From: Sphingomonas dokdonensis
GTDB lineage: Bacteria; Pseudomonadota; Alphaproteobacteria; Sphingomonadales; Sphingomonadaceae
DNA length: 64,000 bases
NCBI RefSeq assembly: GCF_002197685.1
Contig: NZ_NBBI01000001.1
Location: 868,001 to 932,000, forward strand
Direction of reading: 5' to 3'
Part shown: in pieces, positions 44,289 to 56,008 of the stretch
Layout: the number at the start of each line of letters is the position of its first letter
How positions within the stretch are numbered: position 1 is the first letter of the stretch
Notes under the pieces: model-generated
The model's database searches: none
What the model saw: the letters and a program-made list of their open reading frames with translations, nothing else
Told to the model about the DNA's origin: nothing
Translations under genes and position numbers: made by a program

Positions 44289-44367
44289 GAGAGAGGACCC
44301 GGCGCCGCGGTTGAGTGAACTTTCCCTCTCTTCGGCCCTCTTGCTCGCACCGGTGAGAGGGAAAAGG
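44289..44367 (+). promoter_or_regulatory. Leader of suhB with SD-sequestering inverted repeat
   Basis: TTTCCCTCTC at 44321-44330 is an exact inverse of GAGAGGGAAA at 44355-44364. The second arm covers the purine-rich ribosome site of suhB (AAAAGG ends eight bases before ATG 44376). An upstream AGAGAGG at 44290-44296 can pair with the same pyrimidine arm, so two mutually exclusive structures are possible. Regulation is inferred. Confidence 0.45.
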
Positions 44368-44375
44368 TTTTTGCA

Positions 44376-45188
44376 ATGCCATCCCATTCCGGTCTCTTCA
44401 CGATCATCGAACGCGCCGCCCGCAAGGCGGCGCCGCGCCTGCGCCGTGACTTCAACGAGGTCCAGCAGCTGCAGGTGAGCCGCAAGGGGCCGGCCGACTT
44501 CGTGTCGATGGCGGACCAGCGCGCCGAGCAGACGCTGTTCGAGGAACTGTCCAAGGCGCGGCCGGACTGGGGTTTCCTGATGGAGGAGCGCGGCGAGGTG
44601 GCCGGCGATCCGTCCAAGCCGCGGTTCATCATCGATCCGCTCGATGGCACGACCAACTTCCTGCACGGTATTCCGCACTTCGCGATCTCGATCGCGGTCG
44701 AGGAGCCGATGCCCAACGGCAAGCGCGAGATCACCACGGCGCTGGTGTATCAGCCGCTGACCGACGAGAGCTTCTGGGCGGAAAAGGGCCGCGGTGCGTG
44801 GCTGCAGGATCAGCGGCTGCGCGTGTCGTCACGCCGCGAGCTGACCGAATCGGTGATCGCGACCGGTATTCCCTTCATGGGTCATGGGGATTTTGCCGAG
44901 TGGACGCGCATCTTTGGCGCGATCGCACCCCAGGTGGCGGGCATCCGGCGGCTTGGATCAGCGGCGCTCGACCTTGCCTGGGTCGCGGCCGGCCGGTTCG
45001 ATGGCTATTGGGAATCCAAGCTGAACCTGTGGGACGCGGCGGCGGGGCTGCTGCTGGTCAAGGAAGCCGGCGGCTTCGTGACGGATTTCCGCGGCGGCGA
45101 CCGGTCGTTCGATCGCAGCGAATATCTGGCGGCAGCCGACGGCCTGCATTCCAAGCTGCACAAGCTGCTGGCCGGGGCGCTGCGCTAA
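44376..45188 (+). CDS. suhB: Inositol monophosphatase family protein (SuhB)
   Basis: This 270-residue Mg-dependent phosphatase has the metal-binding motifs MEERGE near 68, IDPLDGTTNFLHG near 87-99 and WDAAAGLLLVKEAGG near 217. SuhB/IMPase proteins hydrolyse inositol-1-phosphate, and in E. coli SuhB also joins rRNA antitermination complexes. The start is ATG 44376, after a leader with a strong inverted repeat. A 46-base tandem duplication begins within its last codons and repeats the stop codon downstream. Confidence 0.93.
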   Translation: MPSHSGLFTIIERAARKAAPRLRRDFNEVQQLQVSRKGPADFVSMADQRAEQTLFEELSKARPDWGFLMEERGEVAGDPSKPRFIIDPLDGTTNFLHGIPHFAISIAVEEPMPNGKREITTALVYQPLTDESFWAEKGRGAWLQDQRLRVSSRRELTESVIATGIPFMGHGDFAEWTRIFGAIAPQVAGIRRLGSAALDLAWVAAGRFDGYWESKLNLWDAAAGLLLVKEAGGFVTDFRGGDRSFDRSEYLAAADGLHSKLHKLLAGALR

Positions 45189-45267
45189 GACGCGTGCGCC
45201 GTCGCCGGCGAATGCCTGGCGGGCGCTGCGCTAAGACGCGTGCGCCGTCGCCGGCGAATGCCTGGCG
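45175..45267. repeat. Perfect 46-base tandem duplication across the suhB stop
   Basis: Positions 45175-45221 and 45221-45267 are identical with a 46-base period. Each copy holds the suhB end (GCGCTGCGCTAA) and a ten-base palindrome TCGCCGGCGA. The second copy ends one base before the DUF481 stop codon on the other strand. The exact identity suggests a recent duplication. Confidence 0.93.
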
Positions 45268-45268
45268 A

Positions 45269-46177
45269 TCAGAAGGTGTAGACGAGCGAGGCGCGGCTGG
45301 TCGTGTCGGTGGAGACGCGGCCGATCGGCGGCTCGCTTTCGTATTGCACGGTGTAGCTGAACTGCGCCTTCAGCGGGCCGACCAGCTTGGCGGCGAGCGC
45401 AGTCGTGCTGCTGACGGTGGAATTGTACCGCTGGAGATAGGCCGAGGCATCCTGACTGAGCGACAGGCCGGAAAACAGCTTCAGATCGAGATCGACGCTG
45501 CCGCGCGCCGCAATGCTGCTCTCGATCGTCGCATCGGTGAACTGGGTGTGACGGAAGGCGGGACCAAGCTCGAGGTTCAGCGTTACCGCGGGCGTTTGCA
45601 CCGCGCTGTAGCCGGCACCGGCCGAGGCCGAATAGCGATCCGAATAGCCGAAGAAGCGGTCGCTTTCATATTGCAGCGCGCCGTAGACGTATTTGCGCGA
45701 GTCGATCTTCCAGTTGGGCTCGTACGCCGCGAGATAATGTTCGCGCGTGGTGATGCCGAGGCTGCGCTGGAAATCGACCTGGCCGCGCAGCTTGTGCCGC
45801 CACTCCAGCCCTTCGCGCGTCAGATCGAGAATGCCGGTGACGCCGGCGGTTTGCGTGTTGCCGGTGTTGACGAACCCGCCGACCTCGACGCGGCCGGTCC
45901 ACAGATCGGTCCAGCCGGCGCGCACGATCCGCGCCTCGCGATCCTTCGCGCGAACCGCGCGCCAAGCGTTGGCGATCCGCAGGACCGAATCGCCGCTCGC
46001 CGGATCGGCGGCGCGGGCATATTTGACGATCGTCGCAACCTCGCTCTCGTTGCCCGAGGCGATCGCGGCGTCGAGCATCGCGCGGATCGGCGGCGGGATG
46101 ACGATCTGCTCTTCGTCATCCGGCATCGCGCCATCGATAGTCGGGCTGGAGGCGGCGAGGAGGAGTGCAAGGATCAC
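45269..46177 (-). CDS. DUF481 (YdiY-like) outer-membrane protein
   Basis: This 302-residue protein has a short N-terminal hydrophobic start and a C-terminal DUF481 beta-barrel-like domain from about residue 95 (GRVEVGGFVNTGNTQT, WRHKLRGQVDFQ). It ends ASLVYTF, with the terminal Phe typical of outer-membrane proteins. The N-terminal signal (MILALLLAASS) is short, and an upstream start could exist. DUF481 proteins are salt- or acid-inducible in some bacteria; their role is unknown. It is last in the minus-strand train from chvI, 57 bases after rppH. Confidence 0.87.
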   Translation of the reverse strand: MILALLLAASSPTIDGAMPDDEEQIVIPPPIRAMLDAAIASGNESEVATIVKYARAADPASGDSVLRIANAWRAVRAKDREARIVRAGWTDLWTGRVEVGGFVNTGNTQTAGVTGILDLTREGLEWRHKLRGQVDFQRSLGITTREHYLAAYEPNWKIDSRKYVYGALQYESDRFFGYSDRYSASAGAGYSAVQTPAVTLNLELGPAFRHTQFTDATIESSIAARGSVDLDLKLFSGLSLSQDASAYLQRYNSTVSSTTALAAKLVGPLKAQFSYTVQYESEPPIGRVSTDTTSRASLVYTF

Positions 46178-46234
46178 CGCCGAGCGCTACCGAAGGCAGC
46201 GCGGCAGGTGAAGGAGCCGCGGATGGATCGTGGC

Positions 46235-46714
46235 TCAGCCGAGATGAGCGGAGAAGGCGGCGAGCACCTCTTCGTACAGCGCGCGCTTGAACGTCACGAT
46301 CAGCGTCGTGAGATCCTGCGGGTCGGCCCAGCGCCACGCGCGAAATTCGGGATGCGCGGTTTCGATCCGGACGTCCTCGTCCTGCCCCAGAAAGCGGAAC
46401 AGGAACCAGCGCTGAGTCTGACCGCGGTATTTGCCGCCCCAGACCTTGCCGATCAGTTCGGGCGGCAGGTCATAAGTGAACTCGCCTGGCGCTTCGGCAA
46501 CCAGCTCTACCTTGTCGGGGGAGATGCCGGTTTCCTCGCCAAGCTCGCGCACCGCCGTATCGAGCGGCGCCTCGCCGGGATCGATCCCGCCCTGCGGCAT
46601 CTGCCACGCCTCCAGCGTCGAATCGAGCCGCTGGCCGACGAATACCTGCCCCTGCCGGTTCAGGAGCATGACGCCGACGCAAGGGCGATAGGGCAGGTGG
46701 GCGGGGTCGGTCAT
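46235..46714 (-). CDS. rppH: RNA pyrophosphohydrolase RppH
   Basis: RppH removes pyrophosphate from mRNA 5' ends, triggering RNase E decay; related Nudix enzymes cleave diadenosine polyphosphates. The 159-residue protein starts at ATG 46714 (YRPCVGVMLLN). It has a perfect Nudix box in GGIDPGEAPLDTAVRELGEE and continues to TGI; the QRWFLFRF and EFRAWRW blocks are RppH-like. It begins one base after the stop of the SpoU methyltransferase gene, so the two RNA enzymes are probably co-translated. Confidence 0.94.
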   Translation of the reverse strand: MTDPAHLPYRPCVGVMLLNRQGQVFVGQRLDSTLEAWQMPQGGIDPGEAPLDTAVRELGEETGISPDKVELVAEAPGEFTYDLPPELIGKVWGGKYRGQTQRWFLFRFLGQDEDVRIETAHPEFRAWRWADPQDLTTLIVTFKRALYEEVLAAFSAHLG

Positions 46715-46715
46715 C

Positions 46716-47528
46716 TCAATCCTTTGCAGGCGGGGTGTGATGGGCCAGCACTTCATAGGCCATCACCGCGGTGGCGACGGCGGCGTTGAGGCTATCCGCC
46801 TTGCCCAGCATCGGCATCTTTACCAGCAGATCGCATTCGGCCTCCATCTCGGCAGGCAGTCCCTGCGCCTCGTTGCCGGTGAGGAGGAACGTCGGCGCGG
46901 CATAGGGCGCGGTGCGATAATGGTTCTCGGTGCGAAGGCTGAGGCCGACGAGCTGGCCAGGGCCCGAGCGCAGCCACGGCAGGAATGCCTCCCAGTTGGT
47001 CCGCACGATCGGCATGGTGAACAATGCGCCCATGCTGGCGCGCACCGACTCGGTGGAGAACGGGTCGACGCAATCGCCGACAAGGATCAGCCCGCCCGCA
47101 CCGACCGCGTCGCCGGTGCGCAGGATGGTGCCGAGGTTGCCGGGATCGCGCAGCCGCTCGGCGACCAGCCAAATCGGGCTGCGCGTGCGGTCGAGCGTCG
47201 CGAGATCGGTGTCGAAGACCGCAAAGGCGCCGACCACCGACTGCGGATTGTCCTTGCCCGACAGCTTGGAAAGGATCGCCTCGCTGGTTTCGATCACTTC
47301 GCCGCCGGCCGCTTCGACATCGTGCGTCAGGGCGAGAACGAGCGGGTGCTGGGCGCTGGCCTGGGCGTAGAACAGGAACTGCGGCAAGCGACCGGTCTCG
47401 CGCGCCTCCGTCAGAATGCGCAGCCCCTCGGCGAGGAACATGCCTTCTTCGCGCCGGTGCCGCTTGTCGCGCAGCGCCTGGATGCGTTTGACCAGCGGGT
47501 TTGAATAAGCCGTAATGAGACGAGGCAT
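46716..47528 (-). CDS. SpoU/TrmH-family RNA 2'-O-methyltransferase
   Basis: This 270-residue protein has an N-terminal substrate-binding domain (ITAYSNPLVKRIQALRDKRHR) and a knotted SPOUT domain. The three SpoU motifs are visible: motif 1 ERLRDPGNLGTILRTGDAVGA, motif 2 LLTGNEAQGLP and motif 3 MLGKADSLNAAVATAV. It resembles TsnR/YsgA-type rRNA or tRNA methylases; the exact nucleotide is unknown. It starts at ATG 47528, 16 bases after HPr, and ends one base before rppH. Confidence 0.92.
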   Translation of the reverse strand: MPRLITAYSNPLVKRIQALRDKRHRREEGMFLAEGLRILTEARETGRLPQFLFYAQASAQHPLVLALTHDVEAAGGEVIETSEAILSKLSGKDNPQSVVGAFAVFDTDLATLDRTRSPIWLVAERLRDPGNLGTILRTGDAVGAGGLILVGDCVDPFSTESVRASMGALFTMPIVRTNWEAFLPWLRSGPGQLVGLSLRTENHYRTAPYAAPTFLLTGNEAQGLPAEMEAECDLLVKMPMLGKADSLNAAVATAVMAYEVLAHHTPPAKD

Positions 47529-47544
47529 TGGCTGCGATCGGCCC

Positions 47545-47814
47545 TCAATCCTCGCCGAACTTGTCTTCGACAAGCGCGCACATGACGTCCACCACCGAGG
47601 CCGCGTTTTCACCCTCGGCGCTGATGGTGATCGTATCGCCCTTGGCCGCGCCCAGCATCATCAACCCCATGATCGACGTGCCGGTGACGGTGGAGCCGCC
47701 CTTCGCCACCTGAACGGTGATCGGCTGCTGCGTGGCGAGGGTCACGAACTTCGCGCTAGCGCGGGCATGCAGACCGCGGCGGTTGGTGATCAGCACATCG
47801 CGGCTGGCGCTCAC
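47545..47814 (-). CDS. ptsH: HPr family phosphocarrier protein
   Basis: HPr passes phosphate from EI to EIIA. The 89-residue protein has the phosphorylated His16 in NRRGLHARAS and the regulatory Ser47 in TSIMGLMMLGA, the site used by HprK. It overlaps the EIIA gene by four bases. No sugar-specific permease is nearby and EI is outside the window, so this is the regulatory incomplete PTS common in alphaproteobacteria. Confidence 0.94.
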   Translation of the reverse strand: MSASRDVLITNRRGLHARASAKFVTLATQQPITVQVAKGGSTVTGTSIMGLMMLGAAKGDTITISAEGENAASVVDVMCALVEDKFGED

Positions 47815-48245
47815 GCAGCGGCCTCGCCGACGCCAAGCACCTCGGAGGCGACGGAAATATATTTGCGGCCGGCCTCGCGCGCGGCGGCAACCGCGGCGGC
47901 GACGCCCATCTTGCGACGGGCCGATTCCAGACGGATCAGCATGGGCAGGTTGATACCGGCGATCACCTCGACCCGCCCGCGTTCCATCAGCGAAATGGCG
48001 AGATTGGACGGTGTGCCGCCGAACAGATCGGTAAGGACGATGACGCCGCGGCCGCTATCAACCTCGGCAATGGCGGCGCGAATATCGGCGCGGCGCGCCT
48101 CCATGTCGTCATCCGGGCCGATCGCCACGGTGAGCACCTGCTTTTGCGGGCCGACGACATGCTCCATCGCCGTTACAAACTCATCGGCCAAGCGGCCATG
48201 CGTCACGAGCACCAGCCCGATCATCTGCGTCATTATTCCGTTCAT
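47811..48245 (-). CDS. PTS EIIA component, mannose family
   Basis: This 144-residue EIIA-Man-type domain has the phosphorylation His16 in VLVTHGRLADEF and the VLTDLFGGTPSNLA active-site strand. No EIIB, EIIC or EIID domains accompany it, so it acts as a signalling phospho-acceptor, in rhizobia tied to ChvG/ChvI and metabolism. The ATG at 48245 overlaps the rapZ stop; internal Met5 or Met8 are possible starts. Confidence 0.93.
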   Translation of the reverse strand: MNGIMTQMIGLVLVTHGRLADEFVTAMEHVVGPQKQVLTVAIGPDDDMEARRADIRAAIAEVDSGRGVIVLTDLFGGTPSNLAISLMERGRVEVIAGINLPMLIRLESARRKMGVAAAVAAAREAGRKYISVASEVLGVGEAAA

Positions 48246-49156
48246 TGCCCGTCAGGCCGTCCCTCGAGCCGTTCTTGCTGCACTGCCGCAAGATCACGAT
48301 GGGTGACCGTGGGCGAAAATGCCGCATCGCGCAACCGTGCTGCGATCCGCTCCGCGACATGAACCGACCGGTGTCTCCCACCGGTACAGCCGATCGCTAT
48401 GTTTATATATGATTTTCCCTCCGCCCGATAGCGCGGAAGGAGGAGCAGGAGCAGATCCTCGATGCGGCTGACCGCGGGCTCATAGGCGGGATCCTCCGCA
48501 ACATAGGCGGCGACATCGGCGTCCTTGCCGGTGCCGGGGCGGAGCTGGGGCACCCAATGCGGATTGCGCAGGAAGCGCATGTCGAACACCAGATCCGCGT
48601 CTTGGGGCAGGCCGCGCGAAAAGCCGAAGGACATGACCGATATCGCCGGATCGCTGAGCCCGGGCTGCGCAAAGATCCGACGGATGTGCTGCGCGAGATC
48701 GGCGCTGCTGAAATGACTGGTATCGATGAGGCGCGATGCGCCGCGACGCAGCGGCTCCAGCAACTCACGCTCCTGCGCAATGCCTTCGCGCGCAGGGCGA
48801 TCAAGCGCCAGCGGATGACGGCGCCGTGTCTCGTCATACCGTCGGGCAAGCTCCTCCGTCGCGCAGTCTAGAAACAAGGCATCGACATTGCGGCGGCCGG
48901 CGGCATGCAGGCGATCGATCTGGCGCACGATCGCGGCGGCGTCGAAATCGCGGGTCATGGAGCCGATGCCGATCGCCAGCGGGCGCGATGTGCCGGCCTG
49001 CGCGGGTGCTGCCTCGGTATGCAGCAGGCGATCGAGGAGGCTGAGCGGCAGATTGTCCACCACCTCCCAGCCGAGATCCTCCAGCGTCTTCAGCACGGTG
49101 GATTTGCCCGCGCCCGACATGCCGGTGACGAGCAGGATTTCAGGCGGCGAGTTCAT
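48242..49156 (-). CDS. rapZ: RNase adapter / nucleotide-binding protein RapZ
   Basis: This 304-residue RapZ (YvcJ/YhbJ) protein has Walker A GMSGAGKST at 12-20 and the C-terminal IGCTGGRHRSVHVAERIA block that binds metabolite or sRNA in enterobacteria. In E. coli RapZ directs RNase E to GlmZ and controls glmS; whether that holds in alphaproteobacteria, which lack GlmY/GlmZ, is doubtful. It sits between hprK and EIIA, with overlaps on both sides, tying it to the incomplete PTS. glmS is present elsewhere in this window. Confidence 0.94.
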   Translation of the reverse strand: MNSPPEILLVTGMSGAGKSTVLKTLEDLGWEVVDNLPLSLLDRLLHTEAAPAQAGTSRPLAIGIGSMTRDFDAAAIVRQIDRLHAAGRRNVDALFLDCATEELARRYDETRRRHPLALDRPAREGIAQERELLEPLRRGASRLIDTSHFSSADLAQHIRRIFAQPGLSDPAISVMSFGFSRGLPQDADLVFDMRFLRNPHWVPQLRPGTGKDADVAAYVAEDPAYEPAVSRIEDLLLLLLPRYRAEGKSYINIAIGCTGGRHRSVHVAERIAARLRDAAFSPTVTHRDLAAVQQERLEGRPDGQ

Positions 49157-49572
49157 GGCAAATCATGCCTCAGCGCATGCTCGATCACAAGCGGCGCGGA
49201 TGGAGGAAAGGGATCGAGCGTCAGCGTTCGGATCGGTATGTCGAGGAAGCGTTCGGTCTGCCGCTCGGGCATGCGGTCGACCGCCGGCCGCAGATAGACT
49301 GCAAGCGCAACCGCGACATCAGCGACATGCGGGAGGGCGATGATGCCCAATCCGCGCACCTCGATCTTGCCGGCGATCGTCGATGGTGCGCGGGCGATCA
49401 GCAGCGCGCCCGATGGCGCAAGCTGGGTGTAATCGTCCGACACCAGGACGGCGCCGCGATCGATGAGGCGCAGCGCCAGATCGGACTTGCCCGCGCCGGA
49501 GGGACCGAGCAGCATCACCGCGCGACCATCGATCGCGATCGTGGACGCGTGGATGATCTGCGTCGCCGCCAC
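49153..49572 (-). CDS. hprK: HPr kinase/phosphorylase, short alphaproteobacterial form
   Basis: HprK phosphorylates HPr on Ser. This 139-residue form lacks the N-terminal domain of Firmicutes HprK and consists of the kinase core only, as is normal for alphaproteobacteria. It has P-loop GPSGAGKS at 23-30, VSDDYT with the SDD motif, and the signature KIEVRGLGII. The start is GTG at 49572, one base after the chvG stop. The 3' end overlaps rapZ by four bases. Confidence 0.94.
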   Translation of the reverse strand: MAATQIIHASTIAIDGRAVMLLGPSGAGKSDLALRLIDRGAVLVSDDYTQLAPSGALLIARAPSTIAGKIEVRGLGIIALPHVADVAVALAVYLRPAVDRMPERQTERFLDIPIRTLTLDPFPPSAPLVIEHALRHDLP

Positions 49573-49573
49573 G

Positions 49574-51142
49574 TCAGCGCGCCGATGCCAGCGGGAGCTG
49601 CACCACGAAGCGTGCGCCGCTCAGGCGATCCTCGCGCGATTCGACGCGGATCGTGCCGCCATGCGCCTCCACGATGGTGCGCGCGATGGCGAGGCCAAGG
49701 CCGGAATGCTGGCCAAAGCCTTCGCTGCTCGGGCGCACGGAATGGAAGCGGCGGAAGATCGCGTCGCGCTCCTCTTCGGGCACGCCGGGACCTTCGTCCT
49801 CGAAGCGCAATTCCAGCCTGTCGGCCATGTCCTGCGCCGCGATCGAGACGAGACCGTCATCGGGCGAGAACGAGACGGCGTTGTCGATCAGGTTTTCGAA
49901 TACGCGTTCGAGGCGCGTTCCTTCGCCGAGGATAACGGCGGCGCTGCCGATATCTTCGTCGAAGCGCAGTCGTATGCCGCGCTCCACGCCGCGATGCTCG
50001 CGCTGGGCGAGAAGACCGCAGAGCATGGCGGCGGCGTCGACCGGCTCGAAATTGGCGCGACTGAGCTGCGCGTCGATCCGCGAGGCATCGGAGATGTCGC
50101 TGATGAGGCGATCGAGCCGATGGACGTCGTCGCGCACGATGGCGAGCAGGCGCTCCTGCAACGCGGGATCGCGCACGCTGCCGAGACCATCCACAGCGGA
50201 ACGCAGCGAGGCGAGCGGATTCTTCAATTCATGCGTGACGTCAGCGGCGAAGGCCTCGGTAGCGTCGATGCGGTCGCGCAGCGCCAGGCTCATGTCCGAC
50301 AAGGCGCGGGCCAGCATGCCGATCTCGTCAGCGCGTTCGGGAAGGCGCGGCACCACGACCTCGCGCGCACGGCCGAGGCGGACGCGCACTGCGGCGCGCG
50401 CAAGGCGGCGGAGCGGTCGGACGATCGTGCGGGCGAGGAAGAGCGAAAGAAAGATCGAGACCAATGTGACGACCAGGAGGACGACGCTCAGGCGGAACCG
50501 CTCGACGCGCACGGTCTGCGTGATGTCGCGGGCGTTCACCGTCGTCATGACGGCAGCGGGGCGGCCGGGAATACGCGCAGCGGCGGTGATTACCGGCGTG
50601 CGATCGGGCGCGCGCCAGACGGTGGCGGAGGGATAGCCGGTGAGGGCGATGCGCACGTCGGTCCATGTCCGGCCATCCGCCTTTTCACGGTAAAGGGGCG
50701 GGCGTTTCGCGCCGACAACCGTGTCGATGCCCGCATCAAGAAAGCGTGCGACCCACTGTCCGGTGCCGTCCTTGTCCGGATCCCGCAGGACGAAGTTGCG
50801 CTCGCCCAGCGCGCGGCTGTCGAGCAGGAGGGGACCGTCGGCGGCGTAGATGCGCAGGCGCCCGCCGGTGTCGCGGGCGAGCTGGCGGATCAGCGGCTCC
50901 TGCTGGTCCGGCCCTGCCACGCTCAATCCCTCGGCGATCAAGCGCGCCTCGCGCATCGCCTGCTGCGTGCGGCTGTCGAGGATGCGCGCGCGATAGCTGT
51001 CGAGATAGAAGAACCCGCCAGCCAGCAGCAGCAGCGCGAAGATGTTGACCGCAAGGATGCGCCGGGTGAGCGAGACGCGACCCGACCAGCGCAGCGCAAG
51101 GTCGTTGGAGTCACTCCTCGGAGAATCGGTATCCGGCGCCAT
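49574..51142 (-). CDS. chvG: Envelope-stress sensor histidine kinase ChvG/ExoS
   Basis: ChvG senses envelope or acid stress, in rhizobia controlled by ExoR. The 522-residue protein has a cytoplasmic N-terminus, a helix at about 29-47, a periplasmic sensor to about 217, a second helix (218-238), HAMP, then HisKA with His304 in [10 protein letters not shown] and an HATPase with [10 protein letters not shown] and [15 protein letters not shown] use ATG 51142, which overlaps chvI by 32 bases. The pair is followed directly by hprK, as in other alphaproteobacteria. No exoR-like gene is nearby. Confidence 0.93.
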   Translation of the reverse strand: MAPDTDSPRSDSNDLALRWSGRVSLTRRILAVNIFALLLLAGGFFYLDSYRARILDSRTQQAMREARLIAEGLSVAGPDQQEPLIRQLARDTGGRLRIYAADGPLLLDSRALGERNFVLRDPDKDGTGQWVARFLDAGIDTVVGAKRPPLYREKADGRTWTDVRIALTGYPSATVWRAPDRTPVITAAARIPGRPAAVMTTVNARDITQTVRVERFRLSVVLLVVTLVSIFLSLFLARTIVRPLRRLARAAVRVRLGRAREVVVPRLPERADEIGMLARALSDMSLALRDRIDATEAFAADVTHELKNPLASLRSAVDGLGSVRDPALQERLLAIVRDDVHRLDRLISDISDASRIDAQLSRANFEPVDAAAMLCGLLAQREHRGVERGIRLRFDEDIGSAAVILGEGTRLERVFENLIDNAVSFSPDDGLVSIAAQDMADRLELRFEDEGPGVPEEERDAIFRRFHSVRPSSEGFGQHSGLGLAIARTIVEAHGGTIRVESREDRLSGARFVVQLPLASAR

Positions 51143-51815
51143 ACAGGGTCTCGATGGCGTCAAAGGTGGGGTCCACCTGACGGAATTTGCGGCGCACGCG
51201 CTTGATGTGGGAATCGATCGTGCGATCGTCGACGTAGATGTCGTCCTGATAGGCGGCATCCATCAACTGATTGCGCGTCTTCACGATGCCGGGGCGCTGC
51301 GCGAGCGTTTCCACGATCAGGAATTCGGTGACGGTCAGCGTGACGGGCTCGCCGTTCCAGGTGACGCGGTGGCGCGCCGGGTCCATCGAGAGCCGCCCGC
51401 GATCGATCACCGGGGCGCTTTCCGAGGCGCCGGCATCGGGCGCCTGCGCCAGTTCCGCCCGGCGCAGGATGGCGCGGATGCGCGCGATTAGCAGCCGCTG
51501 GCTGAACGGCTTGGCGATATAATCGTCCGCGCCCATGGCGAGGCCGAGTGCCTCGTCGAGTTCGTCATCCTTGCTGGTGAGAAAGATGACCGGCATCTGG
51601 CTGCGTTCGCGCAGGCGCCGCAGCAGCTCGAGCCCGTCCATCCGCGGCATCTTGATATCGAAGATCGCGAGATCGGGCGGATTGTCGACCAGCGCCTTCA
51701 GCGCGGTTTCCCCATCGGCGTAGAGCCGCGTGAGAAACCCTTCCGCCTGAAGCGCGATCGACACGGAGGTGAGGATGTTGCGATCGTCATCAACGAGCGC
51801 GATCGTTGCCGTCAT
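51111..51815 (-). CDS. chvI: Response regulator ChvI
   Basis: This OmpR-type regulator has 234 residues from ATG 51815. Receiver motifs are VDDD at 8-11, phospho-Asp53 in IFDIKMP and Lys in YIAKPFS; the winged helix contains [15 protein letters not shown] and [14 protein letters not shown]. The match to ChvI is supported by direct linkage to ChvG and HprK. The promoter should lie in the 95-base gap to the divergent mscS gene. In many relatives pckA occupies that divergent position; here it does not. Confidence 0.94.
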   Translation of the reverse strand: MTATIALVDDDRNILTSVSIALQAEGFLTRLYADGETALKALVDNPPDLAIFDIKMPRMDGLELLRRLRERSQMPVIFLTSKDDELDEALGLAMGADDYIAKPFSQRLLIARIRAILRRAELAQAPDAGASESAPVIDRGRLSMDPARHRVTWNGEPVTLTVTEFLIVETLAQRPGIVKTRNQLMDAAYQDDIYVDDRTIDSHIKRVRRKFRQVDPTFDAIETLYGAGYRFSEE

Positions 51816-51910
51816 GCCGCCCGCGTTAGGACAAACGGTGCGCGCGCTCAATGCCGGCAGCGACGAAGCGCCGGGGCGGAACCTAGTGCGGCGGTCGTCA
51901 TTGGGGCGGC

Positions 51911-53002
51911 ATGAGCCTTGACTGGAGCCAATGGGACGTGCCCGACGCGGTCGCGAATGCAGCGATCGTGCTTGGCGCGGTGATCGTCGCGCTTGTCGTG
52001 CACGCGTTGTTCATGGCGATCGCACGGCGGCTGGCCGGGCGCACGCCGGACTCGGTCGATGACGCTGCGGTGGCGCTGTCCAAGCGCCCGTTGCGGTGGG
52101 TGGCGGTGGCAGTAGCGCTGGCGGTGGCGCGACGCTTTCTTATCCTGCCCGGCTGGGCGGACGATCTGTGGAAGGTTGCGGCCGGCTTCATCGTGCCGGG
52201 GCTGATCGGCTGGCTGATCGTCACCGTGGTGCAGGTGTACATACGCGCGATCGAGCTGCGCTACGATATCGCGGTCGCCGACAATCTGCGCGCGCGCAGC
52301 CGGCGGACGCGCGTGGCGATCCTTGGCCGGATCATGATCATCGGCGTGTCGCTGATGACGATCGCGCTGATGCTGCTCTCGATCCCCAGCATTCGCAGCG
52401 TGGGCATCACGCTGATGGCGTCGGCGGGCCTCGCGGGTCTGGCGGTGGGTGCGGCGGCGCAGCCGGCGTTGAAGAACCTGATCGCTGGCGTCCAGCTCGC
52501 CTTTACCGAGCCGATCCGCATCGACGACGTGCTGATCGTCGATGGCGAATGGGGCAAGGTGGAGGAGATCCGGCTCACCTATGTCGTGATCGCACTGTGG
52601 GACGAGCGGCGGCTGGTGGTACCGGTGTCGCGCTTCCTCGACACGCCGTTTCAGAACTGGACGCGCAACACCAGCAAGCTGCTGGGCAGCGCGTTCTTCT
52701 GGCTCGACCCCACAACCGACGTGCCGCGGCTACGCGCCAAGTACGAGGAGATCGTGCGCGCCAGCCCGCTGTGGGACGGGCGCGCGTTCGTGCTGCAGGT
52801 GACCGACACGAAGCCAGATGCGATCGAGGTGCGCGTGCTCGCGACGGCCAAGGATGCCGCCACGACGTTCGATCTCAGGTGCGAGATCCGCGAGGCGTTG
52901 CTGGCGTTCATCCGCGACGAGATGCCGGAGGCTTTGCCCAAGCGCAGGCTGGCGACCGTACCGGTCGCGCTCAATCACCCAGAAGCCGCAGCATCGGTTT
53001 GA
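51911..53002 (+). CDS. Mechanosensitive ion channel (MscS family)
   Basis: This 363-residue inner-membrane channel has two or three N-terminal helices, a further pair around 130-165 and the pore helix rich in Gly and Ala ([22 protein letters not shown]). The MscS beta domain follows, including [15 protein letters not shown], then the C-terminal alpha/beta domain. Such channels release solutes on hypo-osmotic shock. It begins at ATG 51911, divergent from chvI, and ends two bases before the convergent nfeD stop. Confidence 0.92.
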   Translation: MSLDWSQWDVPDAVANAAIVLGAVIVALVVHALFMAIARRLAGRTPDSVDDAAVALSKRPLRWVAVAVALAVARRFLILPGWADDLWKVAAGFIVPGLIGWLIVTVVQVYIRAIELRYDIAVADNLRARSRRTRVAILGRIMIIGVSLMTIALMLLSIPSIRSVGITLMASAGLAGLAVGAAAQPALKNLIAGVQLAFTEPIRIDDVLIVDGEWGKVEEIRLTYVVIALWDERRLVVPVSRFLDTPFQNWTRNTSKLLGSAFFWLDPTTDVPRLRAKYEEIVRASPLWDGRAFVLQVTDTKPDAIEVRVLATAKDAATTFDLRCEIREALLAFIRDEMPEALPKRRLATVPVALNHPEAAASV

Positions 53003-53003
53003 A

Positions 53004-56002
<2,999 letters not shown>

Positions 56003-56008
56003 CGCCCG

